Shown here one piece after another: positions 1 through 6,420 of a stretch of 64,000 bases of DNA (position 1 is its first letter; the number at the start of each line of letters is the position of its first letter). The translations under genes were made by a program, and so were the position numbers. This DNA is from an uncultured Selenomonadales bacterium (GTDB lineage: Bacteria; Bacillota; Negativicutes; Acidaminococcales; Acidaminococcaceae), in assembly GCA_900315345.1 (NCBI GenBank), contig OMYP01000004.1, positions 127,239 through 191,238 of the forward strand, read 5' to 3'. Below the pieces are notes generated by a model that saw only the letters and a program-made list of their open reading frames with translations, did not search any database and was not told the DNA's origin.

Positions 1-1
1 A

Positions 2-343
2 CTGAAGGTTCCCTTCGGCCTGGGGATTACGGTCACTACCGACAGCTTCTGGCCCGGACAGGAACGGTACGACAGCTTCAGCGGCTATGTACCCCGGCAT
101 CTGCAGGGTTCCCTGAAGGAATGGCAGGCTCTGGGATGCTCGAATTTTGAAATGGAAGCGGCCACCCTGTTTACCCTGTGCAGTGTCCACGGTCTCAGGG
201 CAGGGGCCATTTGCGGCGTGGTGGCCAAGCGCACCGACAGCGAGGCCGTGGCTCCGCCGGAAACCTACAAGGTGGCGGAAAAGCGGTTCCAGAAGGTGGC
301 CAAGCGGGCCCTTGAAAAGCTCATTGCCGCAGACAAGGACTGA
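2..343 (+). CDS. udp: Uridine phosphorylase, C-terminal part (5' end outside window)
   Basis: Uridine phosphorylase splits uridine into uracil and ribose-1-phosphate in the cytosol. Only the last ~113 residues are present; the frame is open from base 2. It contains the family's FWPGQERYDSFSG segment, the substrate-site stretch NFEMEAATLFTLC (E. coli Udp has NYEMESATLLTMC) and the following GLRAG loop. It ends 12 bases before the next start and is followed by a peroxiredoxin and phosphopentomutase. Phosphopentomutase interconverts ribose-1-phosphate and ribose-5-phosphate, so the two enzymes fit one nucleoside-salvage operon. A related purine nucleoside phosphorylase is possible, but the motif wording favours uridine phosphorylase. 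Confidence 0.85.
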   Translation: MKVPFGLGITVTTDSFWPGQERYDSFSGYVPRHLQGSLKEWQALGCSNFEMEAATLFTLCSVHGLRAGAICGVVAKRTDSEAVAPPETYKVAEKRFQKVAKRALEKLIAADKD

Positions 344-355
344 AGGAGGATACAT

Positions 356-811
356 ATGCTTGAAATTGGAACGAAAGCCCCGGATTTCACCCTTCCGGAT
401 CAGGATGGCAACATGGTGACCTTAAGCAGCCTGCAGGGGCAGAAGGTGGTTTTGTATTTTTACCCTAAGGATAATACCGCGGGCTGCACAAAACAGGCCT
501 GCAATTTCGGGGAGCTGTTTCCCCAGTTCCGGGAAAAGGGCGCTGTGGTGGTAGGCGTCAGCAAGGACAGCGTGGCTTCCCACAAAAAGTTTCAGGAAAA
601 ATACCATCTGCCTTTTACCCTTGTTTCCGATACGGAACTGACGGCCATTAAGGCCTATGATGTGTGGCAGGAAAAGAACATGTACGGAAGAAAGACCATG
701 GGCGTGGTCCGTACTACCTATTTGATTGATGAAAAGGGGATCATCGTAAAGGCCTTCGGCAAGGTGAAGGCGGCGGATAATCCTAAACAGATGCTGGAAG
801 AACTGGCCTAA
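356..811 (+). CDS. bcp: Thioredoxin-dependent peroxiredoxin, Bcp/PrxQ type
   Basis: A 151-residue peroxiredoxin that reduces H2O2 and organic peroxides with electrons from thioredoxin. The N-terminal APDFTLPDQDG strand and the YFYPKDNTAGCTKQAC motif place the peroxidatic cysteine at C44 and a resolving cysteine at C49, the atypical 2-Cys PrxQ arrangement. The family's usual TPGC is TAGC here, a conservative change beside the active cysteine. Length is typical. The start is supported by AAGGAGG upstream. It lies between uridine phosphorylase and phosphopentomutase with no obvious terminators, so it is probably co-transcribed with nucleoside salvage, an odd but plausible pairing. Confidence 0.92.
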   Translation: MLEIGTKAPDFTLPDQDGNMVTLSSLQGQKVVLYFYPKDNTAGCTKQACNFGELFPQFREKGAVVVGVSKDSVASHKKFQEKYHLPFTLVSDTELTAIKAYDVWQEKNMYGRKTMGVVRTTYLIDEKGIIVKAFGKVKAADNPKQMLEELA

Positions 812-911
812 AGGGTTCCCGGGCCAGGCCTGTGGGGAACATGGCACGGGGCTGCGTTTCCGGGGAAAAACCTGTTACGGCCGGGAAACGATACGGAACG
901 GAGGTGCGCGT

Positions 912-2174
912 ATGGCGCGTGTAATTATTACCCTGCTGGATTCTTTCGGCATTGGGTATGCCCATGATGCGGCGGCCTTTGGGGACGAAGGCTCCGATAC
1001 CCTGGGACATATTGCCGCCTGGATGGCGGCCAATCGGAAAAATGCGGACGGATCCCCCCGGTATCTGTCCCTGCCCAACTTGGCGGTCATGGGGCTGGAA
1101 AAGGCCCATCTGCTCAGTACGGGAAAGGAACTGGCCCATCCCCTTTCCGGGGAGACCCTGTTGCCGGATGATCTGGACGGGGGCAGGGTGAAGGCGGCCT
1201 ATACCTGTGCCGAAGAGGTGAGCAAGGGGAAGGACACCCTCAGCGGCCACTGGGAGATCGCCGGTGTGCCTGTAGATTTTGACTGGGGTTATTTTCCGGA
1301 CAAGCCCCACTGCTTCCCTCAGGAGCTGGTGGATGCAATTATAAAGGAAGGGAACCTGCCCGGGGTGCTGGGCGAAAAGCTGGCCAGCGGCACGGTGATC
1401 ATCCAGGAGCTGGGGGAAGAACACATGCGGACGGGGAAGCCCATTATCTATTCCTCCGCCGACAGCGTGCTGCAGATCGCCTGCCACGAAGAGACCTTCG
1501 GGCTGGAGCGCCTGTACGACCTGTGCAGGATTTGTTTTGAACTGGTGAAGCCCTATAAGATCGCCCGCATCATAGCCCGTCCCTTTGTGGGAACCAAAGC
1601 CGGGAACTTTGAACGGGTGGCGGCCCACCGTCACGATTACGCGGTGCCGGCCCACGGCGATACCCTGCTGGATACCCTTATCGCGGCAGGGGGCAGCGTG
1701 TACGCCGTAGGGAAGATCGCGGACATTTTTGCCCACCGGGGCATTACGAAGCATTACCCCGCGGCGGGGCTGGACAACATTTTTGACGCAACCCTTCAGG
1801 CGGTGAAGGACGCCCCGGACCGGACCCTGGTGTTCAGCAATTTTGTGGATTTTGATTCCTCCTTCGGCCATCGCCGGGATTCCCTGGGCTATGGGGAAGG
1901 ACTGGAATATTACGACAGCCGTTTGCCTGAACTGTGGAACCTGATGCAGCCCGATGACGTGCTGCTGATTACGGCCGACCACGGCTGTGATCCTACCTGG
2001 CACGGCACGGACCACACACGGGAAAAGATTCCCGTGCTCTTCTGCGGCAAGAACGTGAAACCCCAGCAGATTCCGCCTTTCCACATTTTCAGCGACATCG
2101 GCCAGACCCTGGCAACATACCTGAACGTAGGGCCTTTAGGCCACGGAACGGCGGCGGATATCTGGAAAAAGTAA
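912..2174 (+). CDS. deoB: Phosphopentomutase
   Basis: DeoB interconverts (deoxy)ribose-1-phosphate and (deoxy)ribose-5-phosphate, feeding nucleoside sugars into the pentose phosphate pathway. The 420-residue protein has the alkaline-phosphatase-superfamily fold markers: metal ligand D10 in the LLDSFGIG opening, the GSDTLGH segment (about 27-33), the GKDTLSGHWEIAG motif whose T109 corresponds to the phosphorylated threonine, and the C-terminal ADHGCDPTWHGTDHTRE metal-binding stretch. Length matches the family (about 390-420). GGAGG lies about 6 bases before the ATG. It sits downstream of uridine phosphorylase, which produces its substrate. Confidence 0.95.
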   Translation: MARVIITLLDSFGIGYAHDAAAFGDEGSDTLGHIAAWMAANRKNADGSPRYLSLPNLAVMGLEKAHLLSTGKELAHPLSGETLLPDDLDGGRVKAAYTCAEEVSKGKDTLSGHWEIAGVPVDFDWGYFPDKPHCFPQELVDAIIKEGNLPGVLGEKLASGTVIIQELGEEHMRTGKPIIYSSADSVLQIACHEETFGLERLYDLCRICFELVKPYKIARIIARPFVGTKAGNFERVAAHRHDYAVPAHGDTLLDTLIAAGGSVYAVGKIADIFAHRGITKHYPAAGLDNIFDATLQAVKDAPDRTLVFSNFVDFDSSFGHRRDSLGYGEGLEYYDSRLPELWNLMQPDDVLLITADHGCDPTWHGTDHTREKIPVLFCGKNVKPQQIPPFHIFSDIGQTLATYLNVGPLGHGTAADIWKK

Positions 2175-2200
2175 AAAGGGTATGACCTGTTCCGGATTTT

Positions 2201-2237
2201 TTGACAAGAGGACAGAATAATGACACAATTATTCTGT
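2201..2237 (+). promoter_or_regulatory. Promoter -35 box with overlapping 10-bp inverted repeat
   Basis: TTGACA lies at 2201-2206 with a weak CACAAT at 2224-2229, 17 bases away. A perfect 10-bp inverted repeat (arms ACAGAATAAT at 2212-2221 and ATTATTCTGT at 2228-2237) covers the spacer and -10 region. It precedes the exported protein gene at 2323. No U-tract follows, so a repressor operator fits better than a terminator. The regulator is unknown. Confidence 0.5.
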
Positions 2238-2322
2238 AAAATGTTTACGGAAACAGCAGAAGCCTGTTTCCGGTAAAGTTTTTTGCAGTCTGGAAGGTTC
2301 CGGAACGGAGGAGGGGATATAC

Positions 2323-2928
2323 ATGAAGAAACTGTTTTTTATGATGGCCCTGGTGGCTTTTTTGTGCAGCGGCCTTTTAGGCGGAACGGCAGTGACGGAA
2401 CGCCTGCCTCTGTTTGGTATGCCCAAGGCCTGCGCCTTTGAGACCCTGCCTGTGAACTTTGTGGTCATTGACCGTACCGGCAGCGTGACCCGGGCGGATA
2501 TGCGGGGCTGGATCCAGATGGTGAAGATGGACTACCATGTTCCCTATTACCGGCTCTCCGATGACAATACGAAAGCCAATGCGGCGGTGGATGAAATGTT
2601 CGCCAAGAACGTGAAGCCCGACAGGGAAGCCATGGCCGAAGCCGCAAAGAAAGCGGAATGCGGGGCTCTGGTGGTGCTCATTGTCCGCAATATGGATGAA
2701 TATATGGTTCACAGCCACTCGCCCTTTGACTTCGACATGGAGACCTATGTGCGGACGGTGGCCTATGCGGATATGTACGCCTACAACAGTAACGGAAACA
2801 AGTTTATCCGCCGTTTCCTGCGGGAATCGAACCTGAAACCCCTGGGCCTGGAAGAGCATCCGTCGGATACCATTAAATGGACCCTTGGGAATTTGTTAAA
2901 TAAAATGGAAGGAAAACCGCAGATCTGA
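2323..2928 (+). CDS. Exported protein of unknown function
   Basis: I do not recognise this family. The 201-residue product begins with MKKLFFMMALVAFLCSG, a clear Sec signal peptide, with a plausible signal peptidase I site after the ACA near residue 38. The mature part is soluble-looking, has a KAECGALVVLIVRNMDEY core and no repeats, lipobox or membrane segment beyond the signal. GGAGGAGGGG precedes the ATG. A promoter with an overlapping inverted repeat lies upstream and a second unknown gene follows 25 bases downstream. In a diderm cell it is likely periplasmic or envelope-located. Function cannot be assigned. Confidence 0.75.
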   Translation: MKKLFFMMALVAFLCSGLLGGTAVTERLPLFGMPKACAFETLPVNFVVIDRTGSVTRADMRGWIQMVKMDYHVPYYRLSDDNTKANAAVDEMFAKNVKPDREAMAEAAKKAECGALVVLIVRNMDEYMVHSHSPFDFDMETYVRTVAYADMYAYNSNGNKFIRRFLRESNLKPLGLEEHPSDTIKWTLGNLLNKMEGKPQI

Positions 2929-2953
2929 ATGATTTGCGAGGGATACATACAAG

Positions 2954-3631
2954 ATGCCAAAACCGGAAGACTTACAGGTGATTATGGAACGGCGTCCAAA
3001 CTGGGAGTTTTTGCGAAAGCTGCCCAGGGAGCTGTTCGGCTTTGTGTTTGAAGAAGGCGGAGCCCTGAACGGCCATGAATTCCTGCTGTGCGCCTATAAC
3101 AATGAAAAGGCCCGCCGCAGGCTGGAACTGGTTTATACAGATGAAACCTTTGATTATGTGGCGATCCGCCAGGTAGGCCTGCACCGGTACAGGGATTTCC
3201 GATATATTACCAGGGATAAGGATGTGTTTGCAAAATCCATGGAGACCTTTGTGCCCCGCCTGGTAGAGGAAATAACACCGGACTATATGCCTTTGTCCGG
3301 TCACATGCTGCGGGATAAGGGGATCCTCTCCTGGGATTTTCCCGATACCCTGCCGGATACCATTGGACGGTTTGAAAAGTTCATTACCTCCCGGCATCCC
3401 CTGGATTTTATCAACAATGCCACGGTGATTCTTGATTATGCGGATTTCGCAGCGGGGGACGAGCTGGTATTTTTGTACAACCGGGTCCGGAACGAGTTTT
3501 ACGCGGAAAACAAGATCGGGTACATCCCTAACACGATCCACGACTTTGACGCGGAAGACCTGGAGACTTTGGAGACCCTGATCGGGGAAAAGCTGGAGAA
3601 CTATTTGCTGAATTTAGGGAAAAAGGCTTGA
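2954..3631 (+). CDS. Conserved-looking cytoplasmic protein of unknown function
   Basis: A 225-residue soluble protein with no signal peptide or transmembrane stretch. I recognise no domain. It starts 25 bases after the exported protein at 2323 and is probably co-transcribed with it. Composition is ordinary for the genome, rich in aromatic and acidic residues, with a long acidic C-terminal helix-like segment (DFDAEDLETLETLIGEKL). Its TGA stop lies inside the -35 box TTGACA of the tRNA promoter, so the tRNA cluster abuts it with no spacer. Confidence 0.7.
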   Translation: MPKPEDLQVIMERRPNWEFLRKLPRELFGFVFEEGGALNGHEFLLCAYNNEKARRRLELVYTDETFDYVAIRQVGLHRYRDFRYITRDKDVFAKSMETFVPRLVEEITPDYMPLSGHMLRDKGILSWDFPDTLPDTIGRFEKFITSRHPLDFINNATVILDYADFAAGDELVFLYNRVRNEFYAENKIGYIPNTIHDFDAEDLETLETLIGEKLENYLLNLGKKA

Positions 3632-3656
3632 CAGGGAGAAAGAAATAACCTATACT
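3628..3656 (+). promoter_or_regulatory. tRNA cluster promoter
   Basis: TTGACA at 3628-3633 and TATACT at 3651-3656 are separated by 17 bases, about 20 bases before tRNA-Asp. The -35 box contains the stop codon of the upstream gene. Confidence 0.7.
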
Positions 3657-3675
3657 AATATTGCTTCATAAAAAT

Positions 3676-3752
3676 GGCCCGGTGGTTCAGTTGGTTAGAA
3701 TGCCGCCCTGTCACGGCGGAGGTCACGAGTTCGAGTCTCGTCCGGGTCGCCA
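3676..3752 (+). tRNA. tRNA-Asp (GTC)
   Basis: A 77-nt cloverleaf with encoded CCA. The anticodon loop reads CTGTCAC (GUC, Asp). The acceptor stem closes over 7 pairs with one G-U, the discriminator is G and the TTCGAGT T-loop is normal. It is first in the cluster Asp, chimera, Cys, Leu. Confidence 0.96.
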
Positions 3753-3756
3753 TGAT

Positions 3757-3825
3757 GCCTCGGTAGCTCAGTTGACAACCTTGCCAAGGTTGGGGTCGCG
3801 AGTTCGAGTCTCGTTTTCCGCTCCA
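3757..3825 (+). pseudogene. Broken chimeric tRNA: Phe-like 5' end joined to tRNA-Gly (GCC) 3' part
   Basis: The 3' two-thirds is a normal tRNA-Gly: anticodon arm CAACC-TTGCCAA-GGTTG (GCC), T arm and TTTCCGC-T-CCA end. The 5' end reads GCCTCGGTAGCTCAGTTG, close to Firmicutes tRNA-Phe. GCCTCGG cannot pair with TTTCCGC, and the 3' strand of the D stem (GAGC) is missing, so the whole is only 69 nt. It cannot fold as a cloverleaf. The likely origin is a deletion that removed most of tRNA-Phe and the head of tRNA-Gly. A base-calling or assembly error is the alternative. Confidence 0.75.
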
Positions 3826-3864
3826 TTGCTATGAAAGGGTAAGTCCCTTTTATATTTTATGTCT

Positions 3865-3938
3865 GGCGACATAGCCAAGCGGTAAGGCAGAGGTCTGCAA
3901 AACCTTTATCCCCGGTTCGATTCCGGGTGTCGCCTCCA
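3865..3938 (+). tRNA. tRNA-Cys (GCA)
   Basis: A 74-nt cloverleaf with encoded CCA. The anticodon loop contains GCA, GGCGACA pairs with TGTCGCC in the acceptor stem, and the T-loop is TTCGATT. A short 6-bp hairpin lies just upstream at about 3833-3849. Confidence 0.95.
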
Positions 3939-3946
3939 TAACTTCT

Positions 3947-4035
3947 GCCGAGGTGGCGGAACTGGCAGACGCACGGGACTTAAAATCCCGCGGGTAGAGA
4001 TACCCGTACCGGTTCGATTCCGGTCCCCGGCACCA
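3947..4035 (+). tRNA. tRNA-Leu (TAA)
   Basis: An 89-nt class II tRNA with a long variable arm and encoded CCA. The anticodon loop contains TAA. The acceptor arms GCCGAGG and CCCCGGC pair except for one A-C mismatch at the fifth position; otherwise the fold is normal. Confidence 0.94.
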
Positions 4036-4044
4036 GCACATCAG

Positions 4045-4074
4045 CCTCACTTCATCTGAAGTGAGGTTTTTTTA
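4045..4074 (+). terminator. Rho-independent terminator of tRNA cluster
   Basis: A perfect 10-bp stem, CCTCACTTCA with TGAAGTGAGG and a 2-nt gap, is followed by seven T residues, ten bases after tRNA-Leu. Confidence 0.9.
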
Positions 4075-4104
4075 TTGTATACAATGTAGTAAGTATGATA
4101 TAAT
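4075..4104 (+). promoter_or_regulatory. Promoter of the glycosylase gene
   Basis: TTGTAT (4075-4080), an 18-base spacer and a consensus TATAAT (4099-4104) directly follow the tRNA terminator and face the gene at 4226. Confidence 0.6.
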
Positions 4105-4225
4105 AAAACAATTATTATGGGATAGTTTGCGTTCATTTTGAAAGGCTTGCCGGTGAAACCGCCGGACAAGAACAGAAGCGGAAGAATGGAGCAGCAGTTC
4201 CCAACGTATCTCGGAGGAAAAAGTA

Positions 4226-4849
4226 ATGCCTGAAACTGCCAACTGGCTCATCGGCGAAACCTGGCTGCAGGAAAAGGCGCCTGAACTGGTTCCCTTTATA
4301 AAAAAATACGGACATTGCAATCTGACGCCGGATGCAGAGGAGCGCTATTTTGAAGTACTGCTGACCGGAATTGCGGCCCAGCAGCTGCCGCCGGAGGTCT
4401 CTGGCAAGATCATGGAACAGCTTCGGCGGCTGGCAGGCAACCCGGTGACCCCGGAGAAGCTTCTTTCCCTGCCGGATGAAAGGGTGGCAACCTGCGGGCT
4501 TACTGCCATTAAAATTACCTACATGAAAGAATTCGCCCGGCTGGTGATGAACCGCTACATCGATTTTTCCCTGTTCCCGGCCATGACGGATGCCCAGATC
4601 CTCAAACTGCTGAAAAACGTCAGAGGGCTGGGACAGTGGACCATAGAAATGTTTATGCTCCTGTCCCTCTGCCGCCCGGACGTGATGCCGGGAGACGATT
4701 TCCAGCTGAAGAAGGAAATGCAGCAGTTGTTCAATTTAAAGGACATTCCCAAACGGGGACAGCTGAACAAGCTTATGGAACCCTGGCGGCCCTGGCGCAG
4801 CCTTGCAGTGTGGTACCTGTGGCAGCACAGCGGGGATACAGGGAAGTAA
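4226..4849 (+). CDS. DNA-3-methyladenine glycosylase II, AlkA-like HhH-GPD
   Basis: A 207-residue base-excision repair glycosylase that would remove alkylated purines from DNA. The helix-hairpin-helix plus Gly-Pro-Asp signature is clear: VRGLGQWTIEMF (HhH, about residues 132-143) followed by RPDVMPGDDFQLKK, where D158 aligns with the catalytic aspartate of AlkA. It lacks the N-terminal AlkA subdomain and so is shorter than E. coli AlkA (282), resembling compact bacterial and archaeal AlkA forms. GGAGGAAAAAGTA precedes the ATG. It has its own promoter after the tRNA cluster and may be co-transcribed with the helicase downstream. Confidence 0.9.
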   Translation: MPETANWLIGETWLQEKAPELVPFIKKYGHCNLTPDAEERYFEVLLTGIAAQQLPPEVSGKIMEQLRRLAGNPVTPEKLLSLPDERVATCGLTAIKITYMKEFARLVMNRYIDFSLFPAMTDAQILKLLKNVRGLGQWTIEMFMLLSLCRPDVMPGDDFQLKKEMQQLFNLKDIPKRGQLNKLMEPWRPWRSLAVWYLWQHSGDTGK

Positions 4850-4904
4850 ACAGGAGTTTTATGCACATACAAACTTTAATTTAATTATATGCAGAGGAAT
4901 AAAA

Positions 4905-6194
4905 ATGACTGACCAATTTGAACAATTCAAAATACTCCCTCAGGTGAGGGAAAATTTAAAAAAGATGGGGATCAAAGCCCCCATACCCGTGCAGCAGCAG
5001 GCCATCCCTTCCCTGTTGAAGGGACGCGACGTGCTGGCCCGGGCCCAGACCGGCACAGGCAAGACCCTGGCCTTCCTGATTCCCCTGGCCCAGAAGATCG
5101 ACCCGGCCAAAGGCTATGTACAGGCCCTTGTGATCACCCCCACCCGGGAGCTGGCCCAGCAGGTCAACGAAGTGATGAAACAGGTGCTGGAGGGACTGGA
5201 TATTAAAACCCTGGCAGTGATCGGCGGACGGGATTTTGAGACCCAGAAGACGAAGCTGGCGGGAAAAGCCCAGGTGCTCATCGGCACCCCGGGAAGGCTG
5301 CTGGATCATATCCGGAAAGGGAATACAGACTTAGGCGGCGTCCAGTTCATGGTACTGGACGAAGTAGATGAAATGCTGGCTCAGGGCTTTATGGACGATG
5401 CCCTCCAGCTCATTTCCATGACCAACCCGGATCACCAGACCATGCTCTGCTCCGCTACCGTGTCGGAAGAGATCAACAAGCTGGGACGGAGCCTCACCAC
5501 CAACTGCCATATTATCGATATTGATCCGGAAGAAGCAGTGGTAAAGACCATCCGGCAGATCTGCGTTAAAACAACGGAAGAAAACAGGCCTAAAACTCTG
5601 ATGCACCTTATAAACCGGCTGAACCCCTACCTGATGATCATATTCTGCATCAGCAAGGAACGGGCGAAAGAAGTGGAGGAACTGTTAGGAGGGAAGGACT
5701 TTAATACGGCCCTTCTTACCGGGGACATGACCCCCACAAAACGAAAGACCGTCATGAAGCAGTTCCGGGATGCCAAGATCCAGATCCTGGTGGCCAGCGA
5801 CATCGCCGCCCGGGGGCTGGACGTGGAAGGGGTCACCCACGTAATCAACTACGACGTGCCCCACGACGCCAACTGGTATGTGCACCGGGTAGGCCGCACC
5901 GGCCGGGCCGGCAAAGACGGCGTTGCCATTACCTTATATACGGCGGAAGAATTGAACTGGCTTCATAATATAGAAAGCAAGCTGGGCATCACCCTGGAAA
6001 AACAGGCAGTGAACGGACGGCCCATTGTGCGCCGGACCCGGATCAACGCCGCCAGGAAACGGGCCGCCGCGGCAAAGAAAGCCGGGGCCAAACCTGCCGC
6101 GCCCCGCCGCATGAAGACACGCCAGGCCGCACGGAAAGCATCCATTAAGATGAAAGAAAAGAACGCCGCCAAGAAAGCGGCTAAACAAAATTAG
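4905..6194 (+). CDS. DEAD-box ATP-dependent RNA helicase
   Basis: A 429-residue RNA helicase with ordered SF2 motifs: Q-motif near residue 20, Walker A AQTGTGKT, PTRELAQQ (Ia), GTPGRLLD (Ib), motif II as DEVD rather than DEAD, SAT (III), and the C-terminal RecA-like domain with VHRVGRTGRAGKDG (VI). The last ~60 residues are Lys/Ala/Arg-rich, a basic RNA-binding tail as in CshA/CsdA-type helicases. I start it at the ATG behind AGAGGAAT. The frame is open back to 4803, but that start would overlap the glycosylase gene and lacks the family's N-terminus. Likely roles are RNA decay or ribosome assembly. Confidence 0.92.
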   Translation: MTDQFEQFKILPQVRENLKKMGIKAPIPVQQQAIPSLLKGRDVLARAQTGTGKTLAFLIPLAQKIDPAKGYVQALVITPTRELAQQVNEVMKQVLEGLDIKTLAVIGGRDFETQKTKLAGKAQVLIGTPGRLLDHIRKGNTDLGGVQFMVLDEVDEMLAQGFMDDALQLISMTNPDHQTMLCSATVSEEINKLGRSLTTNCHIIDIDPEEAVVKTIRQICVKTTEENRPKTLMHLINRLNPYLMIIFCISKERAKEVEELLGGKDFNTALLTGDMTPTKRKTVMKQFRDAKIQILVASDIAARGLDVEGVTHVINYDVPHDANWYVHRVGRTGRAGKDGVAITLYTAEELNWLHNIESKLGITLEKQAVNGRPIVRRTRINAARKRAAAAKKAGAKPAAPRRMKTRQAARKASIKMKEKNAAKKAAKQN

Positions 6195-6222
6195 AATTTA
6201 TGTATATAAAATTATGCGGCAT

Positions 6223-6367
6223 GGTAAAGGCGTGAGCAAACCATCGGAGGCGATTGCGTCATTCCATGAGATGAAATTCGCCGTCGTGGCGAGACTGTCT
6301 GAGGGGCGAAGCCCCGAGTTTCGAAGCCACAGGCGAATGAGTGTGACGGGTTTGCGATGCCTTTGCC
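6223..6367 (+). ncRNA. 145-nt extended hairpin element, candidate structured RNA or small mobile palindrome
   Basis: Nested complementary arms run the whole length: 6223-6231 with 6359-6367, 6236-6242 with 6349-6355, 6276-6282 with 6332-6338, 6286-6290 with 6326-6330, 6290-6295 with 6318-6323, and an inner GGGGC-GAA-GCCCC hairpin at 6303-6315. No T-run follows, so it is not a simple terminator. It occupies most of the spacer between the helicase and smc. Identity is unknown. Confidence 0.5.
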
Positions 6368-6420
6368 TGACAGCATGACTTTGGCACACAAACCACAATT
6401 TTTAACTACAGGTGATCATT

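Noticed and set aside
783..2084. 433-residue open frame on the minus strand opposite deoB
   Set aside because: It is the antisense shadow of deoB with no ribosome-binding site or recognisable motif. The same applies to the long minus-strand frames at 53645-54754 and 55033-56748.
3947..4035. tRNA-Leu as pseudogene because of an A-C acceptor mismatch
   Set aside because: Only one mismatch, all other arms perfect, and Firmicutes tRNA-Leu often have a G-U at that pair; probably functional.
6223..6367. Intrinsic terminator of the helicase gene
   Set aside because: No T-tract follows the stem and the structure is far longer than a terminator; kept only as a structured element of unknown role.
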